Assembly: GCA_026392355.1 (NCBI GenBank)
Contig: JAPLCF010000030.1
Location: 458,259 to 522,258, forward strand
Length of the DNA stretch: 64,000 bases
From: Actinomycetota bacterium
Lineage (GTDB): Bacteria > Actinomycetota > Thermoleophilia > Gaiellales > F1-60-MAGs149
Direction: 5' to 3'
A program made the position numbers and the translations under genes. A model generated the notes under the pieces. It searched no databases. It saw nothing but the letters and a program-made list of their open reading frames with translations, and was not told the origin of the DNA. Below are positions 45,383-54,431 of the stretch, in pieces (positions within the stretch are counted from its first letter, which is position 1; the number at the start of each line of letters is the position of its first letter).

Positions 45383-48300
45383 TCAGGCCACGGAGACGGA
45401 GCCGACGGTCGCCTGAATCTCGGCGAACAGCGCCTGATCTGGCCTGACCCGATACGCCGGTCCGAGCCGCAGCCGCCGCTGACCCGACGACGTGCGGATG
45501 TCAACGACCACGGGGTGATCCCCGTGGAATTCCTCGCAGATATGGCGCAGGCGCTCAATGGCGTCGGCCGGCGCGGTACGCGCGTCGACCTCGATGCGGA
45601 CGATGCCGACCACCGGGACGGCGTCAAACGGCATCACCTCGAACGCGACGAGCTTGGTCTCGCCGCCACCACGCTGATCGACGCGACCCTTGACGATCAC
45701 GACCTTGTCCTGGTCGAGGTGCATGCGCGACGCGATAAACGCTTTCGAGAATACGACGACCTCGACCACGCCGGTGGTGTCCTCCAGCTGGACGAAGGCC
45801 ATCGGATCACCCTTCTTGGTCATCGTCTGGCGAACCGAGGAGACAAGGCCGCCAATCATCACGGTCTCGCCCTCCTTGCGGTGCTCGAGATCGCGGATCG
45901 GCAGGTCGACCTTGCGCGCCAGCTGATCGGCGATATCGCTGAGCGGGTGGCTGGACACAAAGATGCCGAGCGTCTCGCGCTCGCCGGCCAGCAGTTCCTT
46001 CTTCTCGAACTCGCCCGCGGGTACCGGCGGATGCGACCCGCCGCCCGCGCCGCCGACAGAGGCGTCATCGAGCCCCTCAAAGAGATTGGTCTGTCCGGCG
46101 TGACGGTCGGCCTGCGACTTGCGGCCCGACTGCACGGCCTGGTCGAGCACGAGCAGCATGCCGCGGCGCGGGTCGCCCGTCGTATCGAGCGCACCTGCGC
46201 GAATCAGGCTCTCGAGCACGCGGCTGGAGACGTGCTGTGCGTCGACGCGTTCGGCGACATCCCAGATCGAGATGAAGCGCCCGTCGGTGTCGCGCGCCTC
46301 GATGATTGCCCGCACCGCGTTCTCGCCTACGTTCTTGACGGCGCTGAGACCGAAGCGGATCTTGCCCTCGACGACGGCGAAATCGCGCTGCGAGGAATTG
46401 ACGTCGGGTGGCAGGACCTCGAGCCCCATCGAGTCGCACTCGGCGACATAGAACGGCACCTTGTCCTTCGTATCCATCACCGAGGAGATCAACGCTGCCA
46501 TGTACTCGGCCGGATAGTTGGCCTTGAGGAACGCGGTGCGATACGAGATCAACGCGTAGCAGGCAGCGTGTGACTTGTTGAACGAGTACTCCGCCGAGCG
46601 TTCGTTCTCGTCCCACATGTTGGCCGCGACCTGAGCGTCGACGCCGTTTGCCGCGCAGCCTTCGATGAACCGGGGCTTGAGCGACGCCATCAGCTCGGCG
46701 TTTTTCTTGCCGATTGCCTTGCGGAGGTCATCGGCCTCAGAGGGGCTAAAGCCCGCCAGCTCCTTGGCGATCAGCATCGACTGCTCCTGATAGATGTAGA
46801 CACCCATCGTGGAAGCCAGGATCGGCTCGAGGCGTGGATCGGCGAACGTGACGGGCTCCTGCCCGTTCTTGCGCTTCGCGTACGTCGGAATGTTCTGCAT
46901 CGGGCCCGGGCGGTACAGCGCCACGAGCGCGACGAGGTCCTCGAACTGCGTGGGCTTCACCTGCCGCAGCGAGTCGCGCATGCCGGTGCTCTCGAACTGG
47001 AAGACGCCGGTCGCATCGCCCTTGCGGAGCATGGCGTACGTCGGCTCGTCGTCGAGCGGCAGGTTCGGGATGTCGATCTTGACGCCCTGCGATTCCTCGA
47101 TCAGCCGCACTGCCTCGTCGATCACGTCGAGGTTGCGCAAGCCAAGGAAATCCATCTTCAGCAGGCCGAGCGCCTCGATATCGCCCATCGCATACTGCGT
47201 GACCAGCTCGGAGTCGGCACCCTTGCGCTGCAGCGGCACGTACTCGACGAGCGGTCGGTCTCCGATCACGACGGCGGCGGCGTGGATGGAGTCCTGACGC
47301 ACGAGGCCCTCGAGCGGGCGCGCCATGTCGATCAGCTCCTTGGCGGTGATCTCGCGCCCGTCGTCGGAGCGCCCGATCGGCGTCGGGTCGTCGTACATCT
47401 CGCGCAGCTCCTGCCCGGGCTGCAGGCTCTCGTCGAAGCCGACCTTGACGCCATCGGGGATGGCCTTGGCGATGCGATCGACGGTGCCGTACGGCAGACC
47501 CAGTACGCGGCCCGTGTCGCGCGTGGCCTGCTTGGCTGCGAGCTTGCCGAAGGTGATGATCTGCGCCACGCGCTCGCGGCCGTACTTCTCGACGACGTAA
47601 TTCATCACGCGCTCACGGCCGTGCACCGAGAAATCGATATCGATATCGGGCATGGACTTGCGGCCCGGGTTGAGGAAGCGCTCGAACAGCAGGTCGTAGC
47701 GGATGGGATCGACGTCCGTGATCTCGAGGCAGTAGGCCACCAGCGAGCCAGCGGCCGAGCCGCGGCCCGGGCCGACGCCGATGCCCTCGCGCTTGGCAAA
47801 GCCGACGAAGTCCCACGTGACGAGGAAGTAATCGGCGAAGCCCATCTCGCGGATCGTCGCGAGCTCGAAGGCCAGGCGATCGCGTAGGTCCTGCGTGGCG
47901 GCCGGGTAGCGCCGCGCGAGGCCCTCCTCGCACAGGCGCGTCAGGTAGACAAAGGCGTCCTCGCCGTTCGGCACCTCGTACTTCGGCAGGCGAATCGCAC
48001 CCAACTCGAGCTCGACGTTGCAACGCTCCGCGATCTCCAGCGTCGGCGACAGGAGGTCGCGCCCGTAGGGCTCAAAGACGCGCTTCATCTCGTCGGGCGT
48101 CTTGAGGAAAAACTCCTTGTTGGGGAACTTAAAGCGCTTCTCGTTGGCCAGTACGTCGCCCGTCTGAATGCAGAGCAGCACCTCGTGCGGGTTGGCATCC
48201 TCGGCGCGCAGGTAATGCACGTCGCCGGTGCCGACCGTTGTCAGCCCCAACTCGTCGGCCAGCTTGATCAGCACTGGGTTGACTTGGTGGTGCTCCTCGA

Positions 48301-48838
48301 GGTCGGCGTCCTGGATCTCGACGTAGAAGTTCTCCTTGCCGAAGATCTGGATCATCAGATCCATCTCGGCTCGCGCCGTCGTCTCGTCGCCCTTCATGAT
48401 CGCCTGGTTGACGCGGCTGGCCAGACAACCGCTCAGGGCGATCAGGCCCTTCGAATGCTGCTGCAGCAGGTCGAGATCAACGCGCGGCTTGTAGTGATAG
48501 CCCTCGAGATAGCCCAGGGTGACCAGCTTGACGAGGTTGTGGTACCCCTCCAGGTCCTTGGCCAGCAGCGTGAGGTGCGCCCAATCGCGGCGGCCCGCGG
48601 GCTCCTTGGCGCGGCGATCCTCGACGAGGTAGATCTCGCAGCCAATGATCGGCTTGATTCCGGCCTTCGAGGCGGTTCTGTAGAGATCGACCGACCCTGC
48701 CATGGAGCCGTGGTCGGTGATCGTCACGGCCGGCATCTCGAGCTCAATTGAGCGCTTTACTAACTCGCTGACACGGCAGGCGCCATCGAGAATCGAGTAC
48801 TCGGAATGGCAGTGGAGGTGAACGAACTCGGCAGGCAC
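45383..48838 (-). CDS. dnaE: DNA polymerase III alpha subunit
   Basis: A 1151-residue replicative polymerase. The N-terminal PHP domain starts FVHLHCHSEYSILDGACRV. The catalytic aspartates are in SMPDIDIDFSVHGRERVMNY, with GPGRGSAAGSLVAYCL upstream. Fingers and the helix-hairpin-helix region follow, then an OB fold (ETVMIGGLVSSVRQTMTKKG). Length is that of DnaE1. The GTG at 48838 is preceded by TAGGAT at 9 bases. It is divergent from argA with 72 bases between start codons. Confidence 0.97.
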   Translation of the reverse strand: MPAEFVHLHCHSEYSILDGACRVSELVKRSIELEMPAVTITDHGSMAGSVDLYRTASKAGIKPIIGCEIYLVEDRRAKEPAGRRDWAHLTLLAKDLEGYHNLVKLVTLGYLEGYHYKPRVDLDLLQQHSKGLIALSGCLASRVNQAIMKGDETTARAEMDLMIQIFGKENFYVEIQDADLEEHHQVNPVLIKLADELGLTTVGTGDVHYLRAEDANPHEVLLCIQTGDVLANEKRFKFPNKEFFLKTPDEMKRVFEPYGRDLLSPTLEIAERCNVELELGAIRLPKYEVPNGEDAFVYLTRLCEEGLARRYPAATQDLRDRLAFELATIREMGFADYFLVTWDFVGFAKREGIGVGPGRGSAAGSLVAYCLEITDVDPIRYDLLFERFLNPGRKSMPDIDIDFSVHGRERVMNYVVEKYGRERVAQIITFGKLAAKQATRDTGRVLGLPYGTVDRIAKAIPDGVKVGFDESLQPGQELREMYDDPTPIGRSDDGREITAKELIDMARPLEGLVRQDSIHAAAVVIGDRPLVEYVPLQRKGADSELVTQYAMGDIEALGLLKMDFLGLRNLDVIDEAVRLIEESQGVKIDIPNLPLDDEPTYAMLRKGDATGVFQFESTGMRDSLRQVKPTQFEDLVALVALYRPGPMQNIPTYAKRKNGQEPVTFADPRLEPILASTMGVYIYQEQSMLIAKELAGFSPSEADDLRKAIGKKNAELMASLKPRFIEGCAANGVDAQVAANMWDENERSAEYSFNKSHAACYALISYRTAFLKANYPAEYMAALISSVMDTKDKVPFYVAECDSMGLEVLPPDVNSSQRDFAVVEGKIRFGLSAVKNVGENAVRAIIEARDTDGRFISIWDVAERVDAQHVSSRVLESLIRAGALDTTGDPRRGMLLVLDQAVQSGRKSQADRHAGQTNLFEGLDDASVGGAGGGSHPPVPAGEFEKKELLAGERETLGIFVSSHPLSDIADQLARKVDLPIRDLEHRKEGETVMIGGLVSSVRQTMTKKGDPMAFVQLEDTTGVVEVVVFSKAFIASRMHLDQDKVVIVKGRVDQRGGGETKLVAFEVMPFDAVPVVGIVRIEVDARTAPADAIERLRHICEEFHGDHPVVVDIRTSSGQRRLRLGPAYRVRPDQALFAEIQATVGSVSVA

Positions 48839-48847
48839 GGGAGAACC

Positions 48848-48853
48848 ATCCTA
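48848..48853 (-). promoter_or_regulatory. -10 TAGGAT for dnaE
   Basis: TAGGAT on the minus strand is 9 bases before the dnaE GTG. No Shine-Dalgarno is seen. Confidence 0.4.
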
Positions 48854-48898
48854 GTCTGCCGGGCGGCGGATGCGGATCGGGCCGATTCCGACCTTGGA

Positions 48899-48904
48899 TA
48901 CCCT
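48899..48904 (+). promoter_or_regulatory. -10 TACCCT for argA
   Basis: TACCCT is 6 bases before the ATG at 48911 and decides that start over the longer open frame beginning at 48806, which overlaps dnaE. Confidence 0.45.
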
Positions 48905-48910
48905 CTCCCT

Positions 48911-49420
48911 ATGTCCAGCGAGCTCATCGTCCGCCGCGCCACGACGCGTGACGTCGCGGCAATCCGCGCGCTCGTCGACCAGTACCAGGGCAAGGTCCTG
49001 CTCGTGAAGGAGACGGTGACGCTCTACGAGGACGTCCAGGAGTTCTGGGTGGCCATCGATGGTGAGCAGATCGTCGGCTGTGGCGCCCTCCACATTCTGT
49101 GGGAGGATCTCGGCGAGATCCGCACCGTCGCCGTCGACCGCGAGGCCAAGCGCCAGGGCATCGGTGGCCTAATCGTCAACCGCCTGATCGAGCACGGCCG
49201 CGACCTGGGCATCACTCGCATCTTCGTGCTCACGTTCGAGACCTCGTTCTTCGCACGCCACGGCTTCCGCGAGATCGAGGGCACGCCCGTGACGCCCGAG
49301 GTCTACACCGAGATGCGCCGCTCGTACGACCGCGGTATCGCCGAGTTCCTCGATCTTGAGTACGTCAAGCCGAATACCCTCGGCAACACGCGCATGCTGC
49401 TGACGCTCGAGGACAACTAG
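48911..49420 (+). CDS. argA: GNAT acetyltransferase, amino-acid N-acetyltransferase (ArgA-like)
   Basis: A 169-residue GNAT protein: IVRRATTRDVAAIRALVDQY, the acetyl-CoA motif TVAVDREAKRQGIGGLIVNR and the C-terminal FVLTFETSFFARHGFREIEG. Size and sequence match the short single-domain N-acetylglutamate synthases of Actinobacteria (Rv2747 type), which start arginine synthesis. No arginine genes are nearby, so this assignment rests on family resemblance. It is followed after one base by an SRPBCC gene. Confidence 0.82.
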   Translation: MSSELIVRRATTRDVAAIRALVDQYQGKVLLVKETVTLYEDVQEFWVAIDGEQIVGCGALHILWEDLGEIRTVAVDREAKRQGIGGLIVNRLIEHGRDLGITRIFVLTFETSFFARHGFREIEGTPVTPEVYTEMRRSYDRGIAEFLDLEYVKPNTLGNTRMLLTLEDN

Positions 49421-49421
49421 C

Positions 49422-49850
49422 GTGGAACCCGGCATCAGCATCACCCGCACGTTCGCCGCGACGCCCGCCGCCGTCTTCGCCGCCTGGACCGACGGCGCGC
49501 AGCTCGTACGCTGGTTCGCGCCGCCCGGGTTCACGGGCACCGCGACGTGCGACGCCCGCGTCGGCGGACTCTGGAGCAGCGAGACGGGCAATGCCGATGT
49601 ACCGCACATCAAGCCCCGCTTCCACGGCGTCTACCGCGAAGTTGAGGCACCGACGCGTCTCGCCTTCACCCTCTCCGTGCCCGATGAGCCGGGCGAAGAA
49701 CTCGTCACCGTCGACCTGGCAGCAAGTCCCGAGGGAACGGAGATGACGTTCACCCAAGGTGGCGGCAACCTGCCGCCCGACGAGTACATGCGCGCGGCGT
49801 CCGGCTGGGAGATGTTCTTCGGCCGACTCGATGCGCTCCTCAGCCGATAG
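49422..49850 (+). CDS. SRPBCC (AHSA1-like) protein, copy 1
   Basis: A 142-residue START-fold protein with ITRTFAATPAAVFAAWTDGA, LVRWFAPPGFTGTATCDARV and GWEMFFGRLDAL. AHSA1-like proteins bind hydrophobic ligands, but the ligand is unknown. It starts with GTG one base after argA and is closely related to the next gene. Confidence 0.85.
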   Translation: MEPGISITRTFAATPAAVFAAWTDGAQLVRWFAPPGFTGTATCDARVGGLWSSETGNADVPHIKPRFHGVYREVEAPTRLAFTLSVPDEPGEELVTVDLAASPEGTEMTFTQGGGNLPPDEYMRAASGWEMFFGRLDALLSR

Positions 49851-49853
49851 GCT
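49848..49853 (+). promoter_or_regulatory. -10 TAGGCT for SRPBCC copy 2, overlapping a stop codon
   Basis: TAGGCT begins with the TAG stop of SRPBCC copy 1 and ends 6 bases before the ATG at 49860. The intervening GAGGGC could also act as a weak ribosome-binding site, so the two readings cannot be separated. Confidence 0.35.
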
Positions 49854-49859
49854 GAGGGC

Positions 49860-50279
49860 ATGAAGCCCGGCATCGACATTAAGCGCACGTTCCCCGCCGC
49901 CCCGCAGGCACTCTTCGACGCGTGGACACAGGGGGATCTGCTCGCGCAGTGGTTCGGCCTGCCCGACGCGCAGGTGGAGGCCACGTGCGACGCGCGCGTC
50001 GGCGGCGCCTGGGAGTTGACCATGCACAGCCCGATGGGCCAATTCGGCTTCACCGGCGAGTACACCGCCGTCGCTGCACCCTCCCACCTCGTCTACACGC
50101 TGAAGGCCACCGGGCAGGATGGCGTCGAGACGTGCACCGTGGACCTCGCCCCGCACGGCGATGGGTCCGAGCTGCACTTCACGCAGGACGGCAACAACCT
50201 CACCGTCGAGCAGTACGAGCAGGCGACTGCCGGCTACACCGTGTTCTTCGAGCGCCTCGACGCGCTCACGCGCGGCTAG
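49860..50279 (+). CDS. SRPBCC (AHSA1-like) protein, copy 2
   Basis: A 139-residue START-fold protein with IKRTFPAAPQALFDAWTQGD, LAQWFGLPDAQVEATCDARV and YTVFFERLDALTRG. It aligns along its length with copy 1, so the pair arose by tandem duplication and then diverged. Its TAG overlaps the TAG of the convergent M32 peptidase (CTAG, 50276-50279). Confidence 0.85.
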   Translation: MKPGIDIKRTFPAAPQALFDAWTQGDLLAQWFGLPDAQVEATCDARVGGAWELTMHSPMGQFGFTGEYTAVAAPSHLVYTLKATGQDGVETCTVDLAPHGDGSELHFTQDGNNLTVEQYEQATAGYTVFFERLDALTRG

Positions 50280-51835
50280 ACCGCAGCGTCGCGCACAAAG
50301 GCGTCGATGCCGAGCGGTGCTCCCGTGGCGTGCTCCACGAGGCGATCCCAGCGCAGTGAGGCGCCGGGACGCAGCAGCCGCTCACTGATCAGCGGTCCGA
50401 CCGCAGCCGGATTCGCCGCGGGCGAGCCGACACCCGTCTCGCGCTCCGTCCACTCCTCGACCTGCGAAGCGAGGATCTCTCCGAGCAGGTAGTTGTGGTA
50501 GTAGCAGGGCGCCACGGCGAGATGGATCTTCGAGGCCCAGGCGTTCGGCACCGGCGCGAGCGGGCGCGGGATGCCCTGATAGCGCTCGACGAGGTCCCAC
50601 CAGATCATGTCGAGATCGCCGTCGGGTTCGGCGTAGAACGCCTGCTCGAAGCGCGTCATCACCTGCACCCACGCGGCGAGGATCAACAGGCCGCGCCGCA
50701 GCGTGGCGGCGTTGACCGGATCCTGTGCCGCCGCGGCGGGCACACCGGCGTAGCGCTCTAGGAACTCGGCGTCGCGGCCACGGCGACCGTGGAGCATCGC
50801 CATCGCCTCCGTCGTGAGGATGTGCGCGGGGTCGCGCAGCAGCCAGGGCAGGTCGACGTCGAGCGATAGCTCGTAGACCGCGTGGCCAAGCTCGTGCAGC
50901 GTGGTCTCGAGCCAGCGCACCGTGGGCACGAGGTTCATCAGCACGCGGATGTCGCCCTTGCGGTCGACGTGCATCATGAACGCGTGCTGGTCCTTGCCCG
51001 GGCGCGGCAGCACGTCGGAGTGTGCGAGCACGCCCTCGACGTCGTGGCCGAGGTCCGCGAAATAGCGGCTGCTGGCGCCGAGGGCATCGACGCCACCGAT
51101 CACGGGCTCCAACGGATCAGGGCCCACGCTCGGGGCGTCCTGACCGAACACGTCGATCATGTGCCACGGCTGGAACAGCGCGTCCGCGGAGAGCCCGAGC
51201 GCCTCGCGGCGTTGTGCCTCAATCGCGGCACGCTCTGCGCCCCACGCTGGCGCGAGGGCCTCGTGCAGCGCATCGAACATGCCGTACAGGCGCGTCTCGT
51301 CCAGCTCGTCGAGGGCGAGCGCCATCGCGTAGTGGTCGCGGTACCCGGCGGCACGCGCCGCCTCGTTCCGCAGTCGTGCCAGTTCCCGCAGTCCGTCAGC
51401 GACTTCGCCACCGACCAGTCGTGCGCTGGTCCAGACCGCCTGGCGCTCGGCGAGATCCGTGCTGTCGTTCAACACCCGGTCGACAGCCGCGGCGTCGAAT
51501 TCCCGCCCCGCGACCGTCGCCCGGTAGCGCGAGTGGGCGGCCATCAGCTCGGTCTCGAGGCCGACGATGCGATCGATCAGCTCGGCCGGGCGCTGCCGGC
51601 CAGCGGTCATCAGCCGCAGCACTTCGGCGCGACGCTGCTCCAGCGGGGAATCATCAGTCGCCACGGCGGCAGCCGCAATCTCCGGCTCAGCAAGCGCATG
51701 CTCATACGCAGCGCTCGCGGCCTCAGCAGCTGCAGACGCCTCGTCCGTCGCGTCGCAGGACATGTCCCACCACGCCAGATTGGACGTCGTCTCGAGCTGG
51801 GCGAGGCGGGCCTCCGCCTCAGCAAGCGTCGTCAC
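50276..51835 (-). CDS. M32 family metallo-carboxypeptidase (Taq-type)
   Basis: A 519-residue zinc peptidase. The active-site HExxH is WLETTLHELGHAVYELSLD, and 'KDQHAFMMHVDRKGDIRVLM' precedes it. The M32-type C-terminal helices follow (IHLAVAPCYYHNYLLGEIL). It would remove C-terminal residues from peptides in the cytosol. The GTG at 51835 is four bases after the small membrane-protein gene; the longer frame overlaps that gene. Confidence 0.9.
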   Translation of the reverse strand: MTTLAEAEARLAQLETTSNLAWWDMSCDATDEASAAAEAASAAYEHALAEPEIAAAAVATDDSPLEQRRAEVLRLMTAGRQRPAELIDRIVGLETELMAAHSRYRATVAGREFDAAAVDRVLNDSTDLAERQAVWTSARLVGGEVADGLRELARLRNEAARAAGYRDHYAMALALDELDETRLYGMFDALHEALAPAWGAERAAIEAQRREALGLSADALFQPWHMIDVFGQDAPSVGPDPLEPVIGGVDALGASSRYFADLGHDVEGVLAHSDVLPRPGKDQHAFMMHVDRKGDIRVLMNLVPTVRWLETTLHELGHAVYELSLDVDLPWLLRDPAHILTTEAMAMLHGRRGRDAEFLERYAGVPAAAAQDPVNAATLRRGLLILAAWVQVMTRFEQAFYAEPDGDLDMIWWDLVERYQGIPRPLAPVPNAWASKIHLAVAPCYYHNYLLGEILASQVEEWTERETGVGSPAANPAAVGPLISERLLRPGASLRWDRLVEHATGAPLGIDAFVRDAAV

Positions 51836-51839
51836 GCGA

Positions 51840-52025
51840 TTAGCGCGCCCGCGGCGGCTCGACGTCCTGCCACGGGTCGTGCTTCGAGTTGCGCAGCTTC
51901 CAGACGCCGTAGCCGGCGGCACCGGCGAGCACCAGGATACGCGCGGTTTTCGACGCAGCGAGCAACGCGGTAGCGCCAGCGGCGACGCCGACCATGATCG
52001 CGGTCTTCTGATCGATCTCGGGCAT
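51840..52025 (-). CDS. Small single-helix membrane protein
   Basis: A 61-residue protein with a hydrophobic stretch (MVGVAAGATALLAASKTARI, LVLAGAAGYGVWKL) and a polar C-terminus (HDPWQDVEPPRAR). Its ATG shares one base with the ispG stop (TGATG), and the carboxypeptidase gene follows four bases later, which supports it as a real coupled gene. Function unknown. Confidence 0.6.
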   Translation of the reverse strand: MPEIDQKTAIMVGVAAGATALLAASKTARILVLAGAAGYGVWKLRNSKHDPWQDVEPPRAR

Positions 52026-53140
52026 CAGGCGTTTCCTCCAACAACGGGGAGCGAGAGCTTGCGACGGCCGCGCTCGGGACGCGGCATGCCATTGGCAATC
52101 CACTGGTCGACGACCGCGAACAGCTCGTCGACGAGCTCGTCCTGCGGCACGCGCTTGAGCACCTCACCGTGGGCGTAGATGTGGCCGGCATCGCGACCAC
52201 CGGCGATGCCGAAGTCGGCGTCGCCTGCCTCGCCGGGACCATTGACGGCACAGCCCATGACAGCGACCTCGAAATGCTGTTTGTAGTCGCGCAGGCGGGT
52301 CTCGACCGTCTCGGCCAGCACGTGCACCTCGACGTTGGTGCGGCCGCACGACGGGCACGAGATCATCTCGGGCCCCATGTGGCGCAGGCCAAGGGCGCGC
52401 AGGATGTCGTACGCGACGCGCACCTCCTGGACCGGATCGACCGAGAGCGAGACGCGAATCGTGTCGCCGATGCCCTCCTCGAGCAGCGTGCCGATGCCGA
52501 TCGAGCTCTTGACGGCGCCCGTGACGAGCGTGCCGGCCTCGGTCACGCCCAGGTGCAACGGATACGGGACGAGGCCCGACAGCATGCGGTAGGCGCCGAT
52601 CATGACCGGCACAGAGGTCGACTTGACCGAGATCTTGAAATCGTGGAAGCCGAGCTGCTCGAGCAGCTCGACCTCTTCCATCGCGGCCTTCACGAGCGCC
52701 CCGATCGGATCGCTGGTCGCGGTCCACTTGAGGTGCTCGGGCAGCGAGCCGGAGTTCGCGCCGATGCGCAGCGGCGTGCCGGTCTCCTGCGCCTTGGCGA
52801 CGACCTCGCGCACCTTGTCGTCCCCGCCAATGTTGCCGGGGTTGATGCGCACGGCTGCGACGCCGGCGTCCATCGCCCGCACGGCGAGCGAGGCGTTGAA
52901 GTGAATGTCGGCGATGATCGGCACGGGGCTCTCGGCGACGATGCGCGGCAGCGCGTCGGCATCGGGCAGGCCCGGCACGGCGACGCGAACGATGTCAACG
53001 CCGGCCTCGTGGAGGCTTCCGACCTGCGCGAGCGTGGCATCCGCGTCAAACGTCTTCGTCGTGGTCATCGACTGCACGGCGACGGGCGCACCCCCACCGA
53101 TCAGGACGCCGCCGACATTGATTTGCTTCTCACTGGCCAT
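52025..53140 (-). CDS. ispG: 4-hydroxy-3-methylbut-2-enyl-diphosphate synthase
   Basis: A 371-residue 4Fe-4S enzyme of the MEP isoprenoid pathway. Residues PVAVQSMTTTKTFDADATL start the barrel, and RINPGNIGGDDKVREVV follows. The cluster ligands are in MISCPSCGRTNVEV and 'VMGCAVNGPGEAGDADFG'. The ATG at 53140 has TAGGAT 8 bases upstream; a start 20 codons earlier would overlap the rseP end. It is in a run with rseP and dxr, the latter of the same pathway. Confidence 0.95.
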   Translation of the reverse strand: MASEKQINVGGVLIGGGAPVAVQSMTTTKTFDADATLAQVGSLHEAGVDIVRVAVPGLPDADALPRIVAESPVPIIADIHFNASLAVRAMDAGVAAVRINPGNIGGDDKVREVVAKAQETGTPLRIGANSGSLPEHLKWTATSDPIGALVKAAMEEVELLEQLGFHDFKISVKSTSVPVMIGAYRMLSGLVPYPLHLGVTEAGTLVTGAVKSSIGIGTLLEEGIGDTIRVSLSVDPVQEVRVAYDILRALGLRHMGPEMISCPSCGRTNVEVHVLAETVETRLRDYKQHFEVAVMGCAVNGPGEAGDADFGIAGGRDAGHIYAHGEVLKRVPQDELVDELFAVVDQWIANGMPRPERGRRKLSLPVVGGNA

Positions 53141-53148
53141 TGGGCTGA

Positions 53149-53154
53149 ATCCTA
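53149..53154 (-). promoter_or_regulatory. -10 TAGGAT for ispG
   Basis: TAGGAT on the minus strand is 8 bases before the ispG ATG at 53140, in the 19-base gap after rseP. Confidence 0.45.
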
Positions 53155-53159
53155 TCTGC

Positions 53160-54431
53160 CTACGGTCCGGTGAACCGGCTGATGTCGTTGTTGAGTCCAA
53201 TCACGAACAGCACCAACACGAGCGCGATGCCGACGATACTGATGCGCTCGATCAGGACACGCGAGAGCGGTTTGCCGCGGCGGAGCTTCTCCGCGAGCGC
53301 GACCATGATGTGCCCGCCGTCCAGCGGCAGGAACGGCAGCAGGTTGAAAATCGCGAGCGCCAGCGAGATCACGCCCATCATCCAGAGGAAGCTCCCGGAC
53401 TTCACGCTCTCCTCTGAGGTCGCGGTAATGCCCACGATGCTTGAGACCTGCTTGTGGCCGTCCGAGGTGGTGACGATGCGCGACAGGCCGGTGATCGACT
53501 CCTTCGTGACGAACCAGGACCACTCCGCGGAGTTCGCCGCTGCCGTCGGCAGAGACGCAGTCCGCACACCATCGGGCTTCTGCGCGAAGCTGAAGCCGAT
53601 CAGCCAGCGGCCATCGACGTTTTCGGGCTTCACCGCGGGCAGCGTCGTCGTGGTGCCATTGCGCGTGACGGTGAGGGCCACGGGCGCGCCATTAGACGCC
53701 TGAACCTTCTCGCTGACGAGCTTCCAGTCACCATTGACGTTCGTGCCATTGACCGCAGTGATCGTGTCGCCCGGCAGCAGCCCGGCCGTCAGCGCGGGCG
53801 TACCGGAGACCGCAGACACATCGGTGGTTGGCTTCTGCAGCGGCACGCCATGCCAGAAAAAGATCGTCAAGATCACCAGCGCTGCCAGCACGTTCGCGCC
53901 GGGCCCGGCAATGATGATCGCAATGCGCTTCCAGACGGGCAGCCGCCAGTACGCGCGGCGATCGAGGTCGTCGTGGAGGCGCTCAAGGTTCTTGCGCGTC
54001 TCGGCATAGGTCTTCGGGTGCAGCAGGTGCTGATCAGCATCGAGTGCGAGCCGAGCACGATCGGCCGCGATCTGGCACTCGGCGGGCGATGCATCGGTCG
54101 CGATCGCGCCCTTGAGTTGCGCCGCGGCGGGACCGAGCAGATCGCGCTGCCCCTCCGGGCGCCGCAGGTCGATCTCCTCAATCGCATCCTGGCAGACGAT
54201 CACGTCCTCTGGCAGGGGACGATTCATGCCGACGATGCGCACGTACCCGCCGAGCGGAATCAGGCCGATGCCGTACTCCGTCTCACCGCGACGGAACGAG
54301 AGCGCGACCGGCGGGAAACCGACGAGGAAACGGGTGGCCTTCGCGCCAACGAGCCGCGCCACGGTGAAGTGCCCGAGCTCGTGGATCAGGATCAACACGA
54401 GCAGACCGAGAATCACGTAGGCCCAGGTCAC
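53160..54431 (-). CDS. rseP: Site-2 protease RseP with a large cytosolic-side insertion
   Basis: A 423-residue intramembrane zinc protease of the S2P family. The HExxH is VLILIHELGHFTVARLVGAK (His17-His21), the third metal ligand region is FLPLDGGHIMVAL (371-374), and one PDZ domain spans about 205-265 (GTPALTAGLLPGDTITAVNG). Residues about 72-162 are a mostly helical charged insertion with two Cys that typical RseP lacks. Homologues cut anti-sigma factors or stray signal peptides. The GTG overlaps the dxr stop (GTGA). Confidence 0.88.
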   Translation of the reverse strand: MTWAYVILGLLVLILIHELGHFTVARLVGAKATRFLVGFPPVALSFRRGETEYGIGLIPLGGYVRIVGMNRPLPEDVIVCQDAIEEIDLRRPEGQRDLLGPAAAQLKGAIATDASPAECQIAADRARLALDADQHLLHPKTYAETRKNLERLHDDLDRRAYWRLPVWKRIAIIIAGPGANVLAALVILTIFFWHGVPLQKPTTDVSAVSGTPALTAGLLPGDTITAVNGTNVNGDWKLVSEKVQASNGAPVALTVTRNGTTTTLPAVKPENVDGRWLIGFSFAQKPDGVRTASLPTAAANSAEWSWFVTKESITGLSRIVTTSDGHKQVSSIVGITATSEESVKSGSFLWMMGVISLALAIFNLLPFLPLDGGHIMVALAEKLRRGKPLSRVLIERISIVGIALVLVLFVIGLNNDISRFTGP

